NCBI RefSeq assembly: GCF_000512205.2
Contig: NZ_CP006644.1
Location: 5,284,501 to 5,348,500, forward strand
Origin: Sphingomonas sanxanigenens DSM 19645 = NX02
GTDB taxonomy: Bacteria; Pseudomonadota; Alphaproteobacteria; Sphingomonadales; Sphingomonadaceae
Direction: 5' to 3'
DNA: 64,000 nt
The translations under genes and the position numbers were made by a program. Every line of letters begins with the position of its first letter. The stretch's first letter is position 1. Shown here one piece after another: positions 1 to 8,981 of this stretch. A model generated the notes under the pieces. It worked only from the letters and a program-made list of their open reading frames with translations. It searched no databases and had not been told where the DNA came from.

Positions 1-387
1 GGCCGGCTGGCGATCGTGGGTACGCCGTTCAACCGGCTGCTGGCGATGGAAGGCCTCGGCATCCGGGACCTCAAGCGCTGCGACGACGATCTGCTGATCC
101 TCGCCGGCCCCACCACCGGGCTCAGCGGCCCCTGCGCGCTCTATCGCTGGAAGGATTGGGCCAAGGATCCGCCGCGCGATGCGCACAAGGTGCGGCTGCA
201 CCGGCCGGAGCGCATCGTCGAGCTGCCCTTCGGCCGCGGCACCGACCATCCCGAAGGCCTCGCGCTGTGGGATGCGGACACGAACGGCCTGCGCCACATC
301 CTCGTGCTCAACGACAGTCCCGGCGCGGATCGCGTGGATCCCGAGCACCGCACGATCGTGGCGGACCTGTTCAGGCTGCCGGGCTGA
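1..387 (+). CDS. DUF3616 family protein, C-terminal part (5' end outside window)
   Basis: The reading frame is open from base 1 without a convincing start, so the gene begins upstream; a GTG at 16 is internal. The 128 visible residues resemble the C-terminus of DUF3616 proteins: an IRDL segment, a LLILAGPT motif, then GPCALYRW and HPEGLALW. These proteins have a beta-propeller-like pattern and no assigned reaction. The stop lies 3 bp before the next gene, so the two are probably co-transcribed. Family assignment is from recognition of the motifs; function is unknown. Confidence 0.7.
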   Translation, partial: GRLAIVGTPFNRLLAMEGLGIRDLKRCDDDLLILAGPTTGLSGPCALYRWKDWAKDPPRDAHKVRLHRPERIVELPFGRGTDHPEGLALWDADTNGLRHILVLNDSPGADRVDPEHRTIVADLFRLPG

Positions 388-390
388 GCC

Positions 391-810
391 ATGGCCAGCG
401 ACAATTGGCATATCGATCATAGCGGCATCGGCGTGGCCGACATCGATCGGTCGATCAGGTTCTACGATGCCGCGCTCGCCACCCTGGGCATGCGTCCGCT
501 GATGCGCATCACGCCCGAGCGGGCGCCCGCAACGGACGTCGACGCCGCGATCGGCGGTGTCGGCTATGGCAGCACCTATCCGGTGTTCTGGATCGACATC
601 TTCCATCCGCACGGCGTGCGGCAGCACACCGCATTCCGCGCGATCAGCCACGCCGAGGTCGACGCCTTCCACCGTGCCGCGATCGCCGCCGGGGGCATCG
701 ACAACGGGCGGCCGGGCCTGCGTGAGGGCGGCTATCCTGCAGCATATTATGCGGCGTTCGTGCTCGATCCCGATGGCAACAATATCGAAGCCGTCTTCCG
801 CGAGGGCTGA
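391..810 (+). CDS. VOC (glyoxalase/bleomycin-resistance fold) family protein
   Basis: A 139-residue protein with the vicinal-oxygen-chelate layout. HSGIGVADIDRSIRFYDAAL near the N-terminus supplies the first beta-alpha unit with a possible metal-ligand His. The C-terminal AFVLDPDGNNIEAVF is the signature of the second half and ends in the metal-ligand Glu. Length equals a single glyoxalase-type chain that dimerises to build its site. The substrate cannot be told from sequence. It starts 3 bp after the DUF3616 stop and is convergent with the stringent-response gene. Confidence 0.85.
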   Translation: MASDNWHIDHSGIGVADIDRSIRFYDAALATLGMRPLMRITPERAPATDVDAAIGGVGYGSTYPVFWIDIFHPHGVRQHTAFRAISHAEVDAFHRAAIAAGGIDNGRPGLREGGYPAAYYAAFVLDPDGNNIEAVFREG

Positions 811-830
811 GCAGGCGGCGGACGTCCGCC

Positions 831-2930
831 CTACACCCGCTCCGCCGAGCTGATCACATCCGCCGCGCGCAGCGCCGCGAGGATGCGCATCAGATGCTGC
901 ACGTCATGAACCTCGATATCCACCTGGTTGGTGTGGAACGCGGTGTCGCGGTGGGTGAGCTGGATGTTGAGAATGTTGGCCTTGTGCGCGCCGAGGATGC
1001 CAGCCATCACCGCGAGCGAGCCGGGCTCGTTCTTGACGATCACCGACAGCCGCGCGGTGCCGCCCTCGGTCTTGCTGCCCCAGGCCAGATCCACCCAGTC
1101 CGCATCGGTGCCGTCCGAAAGCCGCGGGCAATCGATCGCGTGGACGAGCACCGGCTCGTTGGGACGACGCAGCCCGACGATGCGGTCGCCCGGAACCGGG
1201 TGGCAGCATTCGGCGAGGGCGAAGGCCACCCCCGGCGTCAGCCCCTTGATCGAGATCGCCTCGCGCTGCGGCGGCGGCGCGGGGTTGTCGAGGTCGCTGC
1301 CGGTCGATCCCGGCATCAGCGCCTCCAGCACCTGCGCGTCGCTGAACGACTGGCGGCCGACCGCCTCCATCATCGCCGCCTCGTCGGGCAGCTTGAGGCG
1401 TTTCAGTGCCTGCGTCATCGCATCCTGCCCCAATTGCGCGGGGAGGCGCTTGACCAGTTCGTCATAGAATTTGCGCCCGAGCGCGATCGTCTCGCCGCGC
1501 TCCTTCTGGCGCACATAGCGACGGATCGCCGCGCGCGCCTTGCCGGTGATGACGAAGTTCAGCCAGCCGGGCTCTGGCTCCTGCGCCTTGGACTTCAGGA
1601 TCTCCACCTGATCGCCATTGTCGATCACCGTGCGCAGCGGCACCACCCGGCCATTGACCTTGGCGCCCACCGCCTGGTTGCCGAGGTTGGTGTGGACGGC
1701 ATAGGCGAAGTCGACCGTCGTCGCGCCCTTGGGGAGCTGGTAGAGTTCCCCCTTGGGGGTGAAGGCGAAGATCCGATCCTGGTACATCGCCATGCGGGTG
1801 TGCTCGAGCAGCTCTTCCGGGCTGTCGGCATTGTCGAGGATTTCGACGAGGTCACGGATCCAGCCGGCCTGCGTATCCGGCGTCGCGGTCGCGGCGCCCT
1901 GCTTGTAGGCCCAATGCGCCGCCAGCCCGAACTCGGCCTGCGCGTGCATCTCCTGCGTTCGGATCTGGATCTCGATCCGCATATTCTCATTATGGATCAC
2001 GCTGGTGTGCAGCGACTTGTAGCCGTTGCGCTTGGGCGTCGAGATGTAATCCTTGAAGCGGCCGGGCACCATCGGCCAGCGCCGGTGGATCACGCCGAGC
2101 GCGCGGTAGCAATCCTCCACCGTCGGCACGATCACCCGAAACGCCATCACGTCCGAAAGCTGTTCGAAGCTGATGTGGCGTTCCGCCATCTTCTTCCAGA
2201 TCGAATAGGGGTGCTTCTCGCGGCCCGTGACATCGACATCGAGCCCGGCGCGGGAAAGCAGCAGCTTCAGCCCCGATCCGATCCGCGCGATGCGATCGCC
2301 GCCGCCCGCCTGGAGTTGCTCCAGCCGCTTCGAGATCGATTCATAGGCTTCGGGTTCGAGATGCTGGAAGGAGAGCGTCTGCATCTCCTTCATAAACTCA
2401 TACATGCCGATCCGCTCGGCGAGCGGCGCATAGATGTCCATCGTCTCCTTGGCGATGCGCCGGCGCTTCGCCTCGTTGGAGATGAAATGGAGGGTGCGCA
2501 TGTTGTGCAGCCGGTCCGCAAGCTTCACCAGCAGCACGCGGATGTCACCCGACATCGCCAGCAGGAACTTGCGCAGATTCTCCGCGGCGCGCTCGCTCTC
2601 GGTCTGCGCCTCGATCTTGGAGAGCTTGGTGACGCCATCCACCATCCGCGCGACATTGGCGCCGAACTTCGCCTCGATCTCCTCCTGCGTGGTCAGCGTG
2701 TCCTCGATCGTGTCGTGGAGGATCGCGGTGGCGATCGTCTCGTCGTCGAGATGGAGGTCGGTGAGGATGCCCGCCACCTCGATCGGGTGGCTGTAATAGG
2801 GATCGCCCGAGGCGCGCTTCTGCGTGCCATGTTTCTGCATCGAGAACACATAGGCGCGATTGATCAACGCCTCGTCGGCGTCGGGATCATAGGCCTTGAC
2901 CCGTTCCACAAGTTCATACTGTCTCAGCAC
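831..2930 (-). CDS. rsh: bifunctional (p)ppGpp synthetase / hydrolase (RelA/SpoT homologue)
   Basis: A 699-residue RSH enzyme that makes and degrades the stringent-response alarmone in the cytoplasm. From the N-terminus it shows an HD hydrolase domain with the ILHDTIEDT motif, the synthetase domain with FKDYISTPKRNGYKSLHT, a TGS domain beginning IFAFTPKGELYQLPKGAT, and a C-terminal ACT domain. Both catalytic domains look intact, as expected for the single RSH of alphaproteobacteria. The chosen start is the GTG giving V/MLRQYELVERVKAYDPDADE, the usual N-terminus of the family; the frame stays open to an ATG at 3002 but that extension is not family-like. It stands alone, convergent with the VOC gene. 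Confidence 0.95.
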   Translation of the reverse strand: MLRQYELVERVKAYDPDADEALINRAYVFSMQKHGTQKRASGDPYYSHPIEVAGILTDLHLDDETIATAILHDTIEDTLTTQEEIEAKFGANVARMVDGVTKLSKIEAQTESERAAENLRKFLLAMSGDIRVLLVKLADRLHNMRTLHFISNEAKRRRIAKETMDIYAPLAERIGMYEFMKEMQTLSFQHLEPEAYESISKRLEQLQAGGGDRIARIGSGLKLLLSRAGLDVDVTGREKHPYSIWKKMAERHISFEQLSDVMAFRVIVPTVEDCYRALGVIHRRWPMVPGRFKDYISTPKRNGYKSLHTSVIHNENMRIEIQIRTQEMHAQAEFGLAAHWAYKQGAATATPDTQAGWIRDLVEILDNADSPEELLEHTRMAMYQDRIFAFTPKGELYQLPKGATTVDFAYAVHTNLGNQAVGAKVNGRVVPLRTVIDNGDQVEILKSKAQEPEPGWLNFVITGKARAAIRRYVRQKERGETIALGRKFYDELVKRLPAQLGQDAMTQALKRLKLPDEAAMMEAVGRQSFSDAQVLEALMPGSTGSDLDNPAPPPQREAISIKGLTPGVAFALAECCHPVPGDRIVGLRRPNEPVLVHAIDCPRLSDGTDADWVDLAWGSKTEGGTARLSVIVKNEPGSLAVMAGILGAHKANILNIQLTHRDTAFHTNQVDIEVHDVQHLMRILAALRAADVISSAERV

Positions 2931-3063
2931 GCCCCCAATCTGGGGCTTGGGGCCAAGTGTTTGCAACCGGTGATTGCAGCGCCAGAAGCCGATCGGCGGC
3001 AATTGCCGTTACGACTGTGGTGCGCTTGCATCACGGGCGCACCCGAGGGGCGCCCTCGCCGGA

Positions 3064-3501
3064 TCAGCCTTTGGCTGGCCAGTGCCCCTTCAGCAGCCCG
3101 ACCAGCGCCGCGATGCCGGCGGGGTCGAGCGACACCGCCTCGCCCAGCGCGGGCGCCTTCGGCCAGCCCCGATCGGGCACGGCGATGCCCGCCGCCGCGC
3201 GTTCGCCCTCGTACCGCGGGATCACATGATAATGGACGTGGCGGTCGACCATCATCAGCATCAGATAGTTGATCTTGGCATAGCCCACCGCGGCGCGGAG
3301 CATCGCTTCGATCCCCCGCGTCGCCACCGCGAGGTCGGCGAAGGCCGCATCCGGCAGGTCCGAAAAAGCTTCCGCATCCGATTTGGCGGCGAGCACGAGG
3401 CTGCCGAGCGTCGGCTGGTCGGGCCGCAGCAGGATCACCCAATGGTCGGTTTCGGCGACCAGCGTTTCGGGATGGCCGAACCGGCGGATGGTGTCGTTCA
3501 T
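3064..3501 (-). CDS. HIT family protein (histidine-triad nucleotide hydrolase/transferase fold)
   Basis: A 145-residue protein with the histidine-triad motif HVHYHVI about two thirds along (near residue 100), the nucleotide-phosphate-binding and catalytic loop of the HIT superfamily. HIT proteins hydrolyse nucleotide phosphoramidates or dinucleoside polyphosphates; the substrate here is unknown. The ATG at 3501 gives a family-typical length. It reads in the same direction as the upstream monooxygenase (stop at 3543), 41 bp away, so co-transcription is possible but there is no functional link. Confidence 0.88.
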   Translation of the reverse strand: MNDTIRRFGHPETLVAETDHWVILLRPDQPTLGSLVLAAKSDAEAFSDLPDAAFADLAVATRGIEAMLRAAVGYAKINYLMLMMVDRHVHYHVIPRYEGERAAAGIAVPDRGWPKAPALGEAVSLDPAGIAALVGLLKGHWPAKG

Positions 3502-3542
3502 GGCTTGCCTCGTCTCGCTGTGCCCGCTGTCCGATCCCCAAC

Positions 3543-5015
3543 TCACGCCGCGGGCGCAAGTGCCCTTGGGGGTTCGGAATTGGAGAAATCCATCGCCTCG
3601 TCGACCGATCCGAAGCGCATCGTCAGCAGATCGCGCAGATAATTCTGGTGGACCTTCCACGGCCGCCGCGACCCTTGCGCCGGCATCCGGTCTGCCGCGC
3701 GCTGCACATAGCCCGAACTGAGCGGCAGGAAGGGCTCGCTCGAGACATCCCCGGGCATGCGCGGCGTCGCCTGCCGCAGCCGGCGGCGGCGCATCGTGCG
3801 GAGCAACCGGCAGATATAGGCGGCGGACAGATCCGCCTTCAGCGTCCAGGAGTTGCTGGCATAGCCGAAGACGATCGCCAGGTTGGGAACCCCGGCGAAC
3901 ATCATCCCCTTGTAGGCGATGGCCCCCGCGGGATCGAAGCTCTTGCCGTCGATGGCGATCGCGGCGCCGCCGAGCAGCCGGATCTCGAGCCCGGTCGCGG
4001 TCACCACCAGATCGGCATCCACGCGACCGCCCGAGGCGAGCACCAGGCCGCGCTCGTCGAACCGCTCGATCCGGTCGGTGACCACCGAGGCGCTGCCGCT
4101 GCGGATCGCGGCGAACAGATCGCCATCGGGCGCGAGGCACAGGCGCTGCGTCCAAGGATCGTAATTCGGGGTGAAATGGGTCGCGACGTCATAGTCCGCC
4201 CCCAAGGCCTTGTGCGCCATCTCGACAAGATGCGTCTTCACTTTCTCAGGGTGCAACCTGGAAAGCCGGACGACATAGAGGCGCATCAGCAGGTTGCGCC
4301 AGCGGATCAGCCGGAAGGCGAGGCCGGCGGGCAGCAGGCGCCGCGCCCAGCCCTGCCACGGATCGCGGCTGGGCAGCGCGGCGACATAGGTGGGGGAGCG
4401 CTGCACCATCGTCACATGCGCGGCCTGCTTCGCCATTTCGGGCACCAGCGTCACCGCGGTGGCACCGCTGCCGATCACCGCGACGCGCTTGCCGGCATAG
4501 TCGATATCGTCGGTCCAGAACTGCGGATGGACGATCCGGCCGGCGAAGCGCTCCATGCCCTCGAACGCCGGCGCATGGCCGCGCGCATAGTCGTAATAGC
4601 CCGCGCACATCGACAGGAAGTTGCAGGTGAAGCGGATCGTTTCGCCGTCGCGATCGACCAGCACCGTCCAGCGCGCCTCCGCGCTCGACCAGTCGGCGGA
4701 TACGACGCGGTGGCGATAGCGGATATGCGCATCGACACCGCGTTCGCTGGCGGTTTCCTCGAGATAGGCGAGGATCGTCCCGCCCGGCGCGATCGCATCC
4801 TCGCGCGTCCACGGCCGGAAGCCATAGCCGAGCGTGAACATGTCCGAATCCGATCGGATGCCGGGGTAGCGGAACAGATCCCAGGTGCCGCCGATCCGGT
4901 CGCGCGCCTCGAGGATCAGGAAACCGTGATCGGGGCAGAGCATCTTGAGATGGCAGCCGACGCCGATGCCCGAAAGCCCGGCGCCGACCACGATCACATC
5001 GACATGCTCGCTCAT
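3543..5015 (-). CDS. flavin-containing monooxygenase, Baeyer-Villiger type
   Basis: A 490-residue class B flavoprotein monooxygenase. The N-terminal VVGAGLSGIGVGCHL is the FAD-binding GxGxxG, followed by RIGGTWDLFRYPG. FAGRIVHPQFW matches the Baeyer-Villiger fingerprint FxGxxxHxxxW, and VIGSGATA is the second Rossmann motif for NADPH. VTATGLEI in the C-terminal third is the usual ATG motif. Such enzymes insert oxygen next to a ketone carbonyl or oxidise N/S atoms (EthA-like). The substrate cannot be deduced. The ATG at 5015 starts directly into MSEHVDVIVVGAG, as expected. Confidence 0.9.
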   Translation of the reverse strand: MSEHVDVIVVGAGLSGIGVGCHLKMLCPDHGFLILEARDRIGGTWDLFRYPGIRSDSDMFTLGYGFRPWTREDAIAPGGTILAYLEETASERGVDAHIRYRHRVVSADWSSAEARWTVLVDRDGETIRFTCNFLSMCAGYYDYARGHAPAFEGMERFAGRIVHPQFWTDDIDYAGKRVAVIGSGATAVTLVPEMAKQAAHVTMVQRSPTYVAALPSRDPWQGWARRLLPAGLAFRLIRWRNLLMRLYVVRLSRLHPEKVKTHLVEMAHKALGADYDVATHFTPNYDPWTQRLCLAPDGDLFAAIRSGSASVVTDRIERFDERGLVLASGGRVDADLVVTATGLEIRLLGGAAIAIDGKSFDPAGAIAYKGMMFAGVPNLAIVFGYASNSWTLKADLSAAYICRLLRTMRRRRLRQATPRMPGDVSSEPFLPLSSGYVQRAADRMPAQGSRRPWKVHQNYLRDLLTMRFGSVDEAMDFSNSEPPRALAPAA

Positions 5016-5084
5016 GCCATCGGCATAATGCGCGCGGCGGGCGGGGCAAAGCCCGCTCCGGCTACCACCGCAATCGCGCCGCCA

Positions 5085-5945
5085 TCAGCCCATCCCCGCG
5101 TTGCGGCGCACGATCGCGGCGATGCTCGACCAGTCGCGCTCGGTGCCGCCATCGGCGATCACCGACAGCAGATGATCGCGCACGATGCCAAGCACCGGCA
5201 TCGGCACCTGCGCGCCATGCGCTGCAGCCGCCACCAGCCCCATATCCTTGAGCCCGAGCGGTGCCGGGAAGCCGGCCGGCTCGAAGCGGTCGTTGACGAG
5301 GATATCGCCGTAGATCTGGTAGACGGGGGCGCCGAAGATCGTCGACATCAGCACCTCGAGCAACGCTTCGCGGCCGACGCCGCCCTTTTCCGCGAGGGTC
5401 ATCGCCTCCGCGAGCCCCTCGACCACCGACATGATCAGGAAATTGCCGCACAGCTTGACGAGGTTGGCCGCCTGCGGCGCATCGCCGACGCGGAAGAAGC
5501 GCTGGCCGATCGCCGCGAACAGCGGCGCGCAGCGATCGATCAACGCATCGGCGCCCGCCGCGACGACGAACAGTTTCGCCGCCTCCGCCGCGACCGGGCG
5601 GCCGAACACCGGCGCCGAGACATAGGCGCCCGGCTGCGCGGCGGCGAGCCGCTCCGCCAGCGCGACGCTGATCGTGCTGTGGCCGACGTGCAGCGCCGGC
5701 GCGCCGAGGATGCCGCCGTCACCGAACACCACCGCCTCGACCGCGGCATCGTCGGCCAGCATGGTCATCACCACTGCGCCTTGCGCCGCCGCTGCGGGAG
5801 TCACGGCCAGCGTGGCGCCCGCGGCGACGAGCGCATCGGCCTTCGCCGGGGAGCGATTCCAAACCGTCACTTCATGTCCGGCCTTCATCAGGTTGGCCGC
5901 CATCGCAGCCCCCATCTGGCCGAGGCCGACGAATCCGATCTTCAC
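5085..5945 (-). CDS. NAD(P)-dependent beta-hydroxyacid dehydrogenase (3-hydroxyisobutyrate dehydrogenase family)
   Basis: A 286-residue two-domain oxidoreductase. MKIGFVGLGQMGAAMAANL is the Rossmann motif of the family; the GQMGAAMA loop and a following NRSPAKADAL suggest NADP preference. The C-terminal all-alpha domain has KLCGNFLIMSVVEGLAEA, containing the conserved catalytic-Lys helix (K..N). The GTG at 5945 is chosen because AAGGAG lies 8 bases upstream and the family begins there. It could act on succinic semialdehyde/glyoxylate or 3-hydroxyisobutyrate; sequence alone does not decide. Confidence 0.87.
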   Translation of the reverse strand: MKIGFVGLGQMGAAMAANLMKAGHEVTVWNRSPAKADALVAAGATLAVTPAAAAQGAVVMTMLADDAAVEAVVFGDGGILGAPALHVGHSTISVALAERLAAAQPGAYVSAPVFGRPVAAEAAKLFVVAAGADALIDRCAPLFAAIGQRFFRVGDAPQAANLVKLCGNFLIMSVVEGLAEAMTLAEKGGVGREALLEVLMSTIFGAPVYQIYGDILVNDRFEPAGFPAPLGLKDMGLVAAAAHGAQVPMPVLGIVRDHLLSVIADGGTERDWSSIAAIVRRNAGMG

Positions 5946-6001
5946 TGCGCGATCTCCTTGCACGCTGCCCGCCCCGTCGCCGGCGCGGATAGCACGCCGG
6001 A

Positions 6002-6745
6002 TCAAGCCGCGTCGTGAAAGATGATCCCCAATGTGTGGCGCCGCCCGGAGCGCACCGTGCCGACGCCGTGGCGCAGCGCGACGCGATAATCGCCACGGCT
6101 GCCGCGGCGCGGCCGGGCGTTGACCGCGAAGATCACCGCATCGCCCTTCTCCAGCGGCACCACCTCGACGCGCGACTGCATGCGCGGGCGCTGTTCGGTG
6201 AGGACGAAGTCGCCGCCGGTGAACTCCGCGCGCGGCGCCGAGAGCAGCACCGCGGCCTGCAGCGGGAACACCGCCTCGCCATACAGATCCTGATGCAGGC
6301 AGTTATGGTCGCCGGGCCCGTAGCGCAGCAGCAGCGGCGTCGGCCGGCGCTGCCCGGCGGCATGGCATGCGTCGAGATAGGCCGCGTGATCGGCCGGGAA
6401 GCGCGTCGCCATGCCCATCCGCGCGTGCCAGGCATTGGCGATCGGCGCGAGCCGGGGGTAGAGGCCGGCGCGCAACGCCGCGACCGGATCGGGCAGTGGA
6501 TAGGCGAAATAGCGATACTCGCCTTTGCCGAAGCCGTGCCGCGCCATCACGACATGACTGCGAAAGCCATCCGGCCGGTCGTAGAGCGCGGCGACGGCAT
6601 CGGCCTGGTCTGCATCGAGCAGGCGGGGGAGCATCGCCCAGCCCTCTGCATCCAGCGCGTCGGCGATGCGATCCCAGTCATAGCCGGCCAGGTCATAGCC
6701 GGCCAGGTCTGGGCCGGCGACGCGCGAATCCGCGTTCATCATCAT
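6002..6745 (-). CDS. 2OG-Fe(II) oxygenase encoded with ada
   Basis: A 247-residue protein with a double-stranded-beta-helix dioxygenase pattern. NCLHQDLYGE provides the HxD iron ligands and the later RVALRHGVGTVRSGRRHTLG supplies the distal His and the Arg that binds 2-oxoglutarate. PLLLRYGPGDHN precedes the first motif as in COG3826-type oxygenases. Its ATG at 6745 overlaps the ada stop by four bases, so it is translationally coupled to ada. By analogy with the E. coli ada-alkB operon it may act in alkylation repair, but it is not an AlkB orthologue by motif; this role is inference. The N-terminus contains a small in-frame tandem repeat. Confidence 0.82.
   Translation of the reverse strand: MMMNADSRVAGPDLAGYDLAGYDWDRIADALDAEGWAMLPRLLDADQADAVAALYDRPDGFRSHVVMARHGFGKGEYRYFAYPLPDPVAALRAGLYPRLAPIANAWHARMGMATRFPADHAAYLDACHAAGQRRPTPLLLRYGPGDHNCLHQDLYGEAVFPLQAAVLLSAPRAEFTGGDFVLTEQRPRMQSRVEVVPLEKGDAVIFAVNARPRRGSRGDYRVALRHGVGTVRSGRRHTLGIIFHDAA
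6678..6707. repeat. 15-bp perfect tandem repeat (two copies) inside the 2OG oxygenase gene
   Basis: The unit TCATAGCCGGCCAGG occurs twice head to tail and a degenerate third part follows. On the coding strand it repeats a five-residue Leu-Ala-Gly-Tyr-Asp unit near residue 15-25. It stays in frame, so copy-number changes would alter length without breaking the gene. Confidence 0.85.
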
Positions 6746-7842
6746 CGGATCCCCGCGCGTCGGACCGCGACCGCCGCAGGGCGCGCGCCTTCCCGCTCCA
6801 ATAGCAGCCGCTTGCGATCGACGCCCCAGCGATAGCCGGAAAGCGAACCATCCTCCCGCACCACGCGATGGCAGGGGATGGCGACGGCGAGCCGGTTGGC
6901 GGCGCAGGCACCGGCGACGGCACGGGTCGCGCGCGGCGCGCCGATCCGCCGTGCGACCTCGGTGTAGGACAGGGTCTGCCCCGCCGGCACGTCGCGCAGC
7001 GCCTGCCAAACGCGCTGCTGGAACGCGGTGCCGCGCACGTCGAGCGGCAGATCGAGGCCGGTGCCGGGCGATTCGACAAACCCGACGACCTCGGCGACGG
7101 TGCGCTCATAGTCCGGATCGGCGCCGACCAGCCGCGCGCGCGGGAAGGCATCCTGCAGATCCCGGACCAGCGCGTCGGGATCGTCGCCCAGCAGGATCGC
7201 CGCCACACCCTGCGCGCTGGAGGCGACGAGGATCGCGCCGAGCGCGCTCTCTCCCACCGCGAAGTGCAACGTCTCGCCCGCGCCGCCATCGCGATAGCGC
7301 CCCGGGGTCATCCCGAGCATCGCATTGCTTTCGGCATAGAAGCGGCCGTTGGAGCTGAAGCCGGCATCGTAGATCGCCGCGGTAACGCTGTCGGCGGTCT
7401 TCAATCCGTCGCGCACGCGGCGCGCACGATGCGCCGCGGCATAGGCCTTCGGGGTCAGCCCGGTGACCGAGCGGAACAGCCGATGGAAATAGCCGGTGCT
7501 GAGTTCGGCGGCGTCGGCGAGCTGCTGCAGGGTCGGCGCGCGTTCCGCCGCCTCGATGGTGCGGCAGGCGCGCTCGACGATCGCCGCGATCTCGGCATCG
7601 AAGGAGCTGCCTTCGGGATTGCAGCGCTTGCAGGGCCGTGCCCCGCTGGCACGTGCCGCCGCCAGGCTGCCATGAATCCGTACATTTTCGGGCCGCGCAC
7701 CGCGCGACGGGCAGGACGGGCGGCAATAGACGCCGGTCGTCACCACCGAATACCAGAACTCGCCATCCGCGGCCTTGTCGCGCGCGACGATCCGCGCCCA
7801 GCGGGGATCGGCCGCGGTGTCGCTGTTTTGGATGCCCTTCAT
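6742..7842 (-). CDS. ada: Ada: bifunctional DNA methylphosphotriester/O6-methylguanine methyltransferase and transcriptional activator
   Basis: A 366-residue protein in the order of E. coli Ada. The N-terminal zinc domain has four cysteines at about residues 40, 44, 71 and 74 (CRPSC and CKRC); the first is the phosphotriester-methyl acceptor. An AraC-type helix-turn-helix follows (LQQLADAAELSTGYFHRLF). The C-terminal methyltransferase domain has IPCHRVV with the suicide Cys. Methylated Ada activates its own operon. The ATG at 7842 is preferred over the upstream ATG at 7890 because AAGGA lies nine bases upstream and the length fits. The oxygenase gene follows with a 4-bp overlap. Confidence 0.96.
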   Translation of the reverse strand: MKGIQNSDTAADPRWARIVARDKAADGEFWYSVVTTGVYCRPSCPSRGARPENVRIHGSLAAARASGARPCKRCNPEGSSFDAEIAAIVERACRTIEAAERAPTLQQLADAAELSTGYFHRLFRSVTGLTPKAYAAAHRARRVRDGLKTADSVTAAIYDAGFSSNGRFYAESNAMLGMTPGRYRDGGAGETLHFAVGESALGAILVASSAQGVAAILLGDDPDALVRDLQDAFPRARLVGADPDYERTVAEVVGFVESPGTGLDLPLDVRGTAFQQRVWQALRDVPAGQTLSYTEVARRIGAPRATRAVAGACAANRLAVAIPCHRVVREDGSLSGYRWGVDRKRLLLEREGARPAAVAVRRAGIR

Positions 7843-7938
7843 CGTTCGATATCCTTGCTTGAACGCCTGCCCCGATGTGACAGGCACCAAGCCGCGGCGC
7901 GCTCCGATCCTTGCTCTCCAATCCCGCTGCCGAACCCG

Positions 7939-8946
7939 TTACGCCGCTTCCACCACCTGCTCGATCGTCCCGAAGATCGGATGGTGGCGCTCATCCTCCA
8001 TCCAGATCCGCACCGTATCGCCATGCTTGAGGAAAGGGGTGGTCGCGGCCCCCGATTCGATCGTCTCCACCGTCCGCACCTCGGCGATGCAGCTATAGCC
8101 GACGCCGCCCGCCGCGATCGGCTTGCCCGGCCCGCCATCGGTGCCCCGGTTGGAGACGGTGCCCGACCCGATGATCGAGCCGGCGACGATCGCGCGGGTT
8201 TTGGCGAGGTGCGCGATCAAGGTGCCGAAATCGAAGGTCATGTCGATCCCGGCGTCGGCGCGGCCGAAGGGGGTGCCGTTGAGATCGACCATCAGGGGCC
8301 CGTGCAGCTTGCCGTCCGCCCAGCGATCGCCCAGCGAATCGGGGGTGACGAACACCGGCGAGAAGGTGGAGGCGGGCTTGGACTGGACGAAGCCGAACCC
8401 CTTGGCGAGTTCGGCCGGGATCAGGTTGCGCAGCGACACGTCATTGGCGAGGCCGACCAGCCGGATCGCCGCCAGCGCCTCTGCGCGGGTCGCACCCTGC
8501 GGCACATCTCCCGTCACCACCACCACCTCCGCCTCGAGATCGCAGCCCCACGCCTCGTCGGCCAGCGGGATCGGGTCGCGCGGGGCGAGAAAGCCGTCCG
8601 AGCCGCCCTGGTACATCAGCGGGTCGGTCCAGAAGCTTTCGGGCATCTCGGCGCCGCGCGCCTGCCGCACCAGCGCGACATGGTTCACATAGGCGGAGCC
8701 ATCCGCCCACTGATAGGCGCGCGGCAGCGGCGACGTCGCGTTGCGCTCGTGAAAGCGCATCATCGGGATGACCTCATGCTGAAGGTCGGTGGCAAGGTTG
8801 GCCAGCAGCGGTTCGGCATGCTCCCAATCGTCGAGCGCCGCCTGCAAGGTCGGCGCGATATGGCCTGCCTCCGCGCACCAGGCGAGATCGTCCGACACCA
8901 CCACCAGCCGTCCGTCGCGACCGCCCTTCAGGCTTGCCAGCTTCAT
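7939..8946 (-). CDS. fumarylacetoacetate hydrolase family protein (last step of tyrosine degradation)
   Basis: A 335-residue FAA-hydrolase-fold protein. The metal-binding acidic residues are in CDLEAEVVVVTG and NDVSLRN, and IIGSGTVSNRG is the conserved turn near the C-terminus. As the third gene of hpd-hmgA-FAH on one strand it is very likely the fumarylacetoacetase that yields fumarate and acetoacetate. The ATG at 8946 has GAGGAGAG just upstream. It lies 35 bp after hmgA. No maleylacetoacetate isomerase gene is seen in the window, so that step must be encoded elsewhere. Confidence 0.9.
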   Translation of the reverse strand: MKLASLKGGRDGRLVVVSDDLAWCAEAGHIAPTLQAALDDWEHAEPLLANLATDLQHEVIPMMRFHERNATSPLPRAYQWADGSAYVNHVALVRQARGAEMPESFWTDPLMYQGGSDGFLAPRDPIPLADEAWGCDLEAEVVVVTGDVPQGATRAEALAAIRLVGLANDVSLRNLIPAELAKGFGFVQSKPASTFSPVFVTPDSLGDRWADGKLHGPLMVDLNGTPFGRADAGIDMTFDFGTLIAHLAKTRAIVAGSIIGSGTVSNRGTDGGPGKPIAAGGVGYSCIAEVRTVETIESGAATTPFLKHGDTVRIWMEDERHHPIFGTIEQVVEAA

Positions 8947-8981
8947 GCCGTCTCTCTCCTCGTCTTGTTCGGAATGCGAGC

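Noticed and set aside
894-3272. A long open frame of 792 codons on the plus strand opposite rsh.
   Set aside because: Antisense shadow of a high-GC gene; composition is Arg/His-rich with no family motifs, and rsh is certain.
3648-6017. A 789-codon open frame on the plus strand opposite the monooxygenase and dehydrogenase.
   Set aside because: Covers two genuine genes antisense and has low-complexity Arg/Ala/His content.
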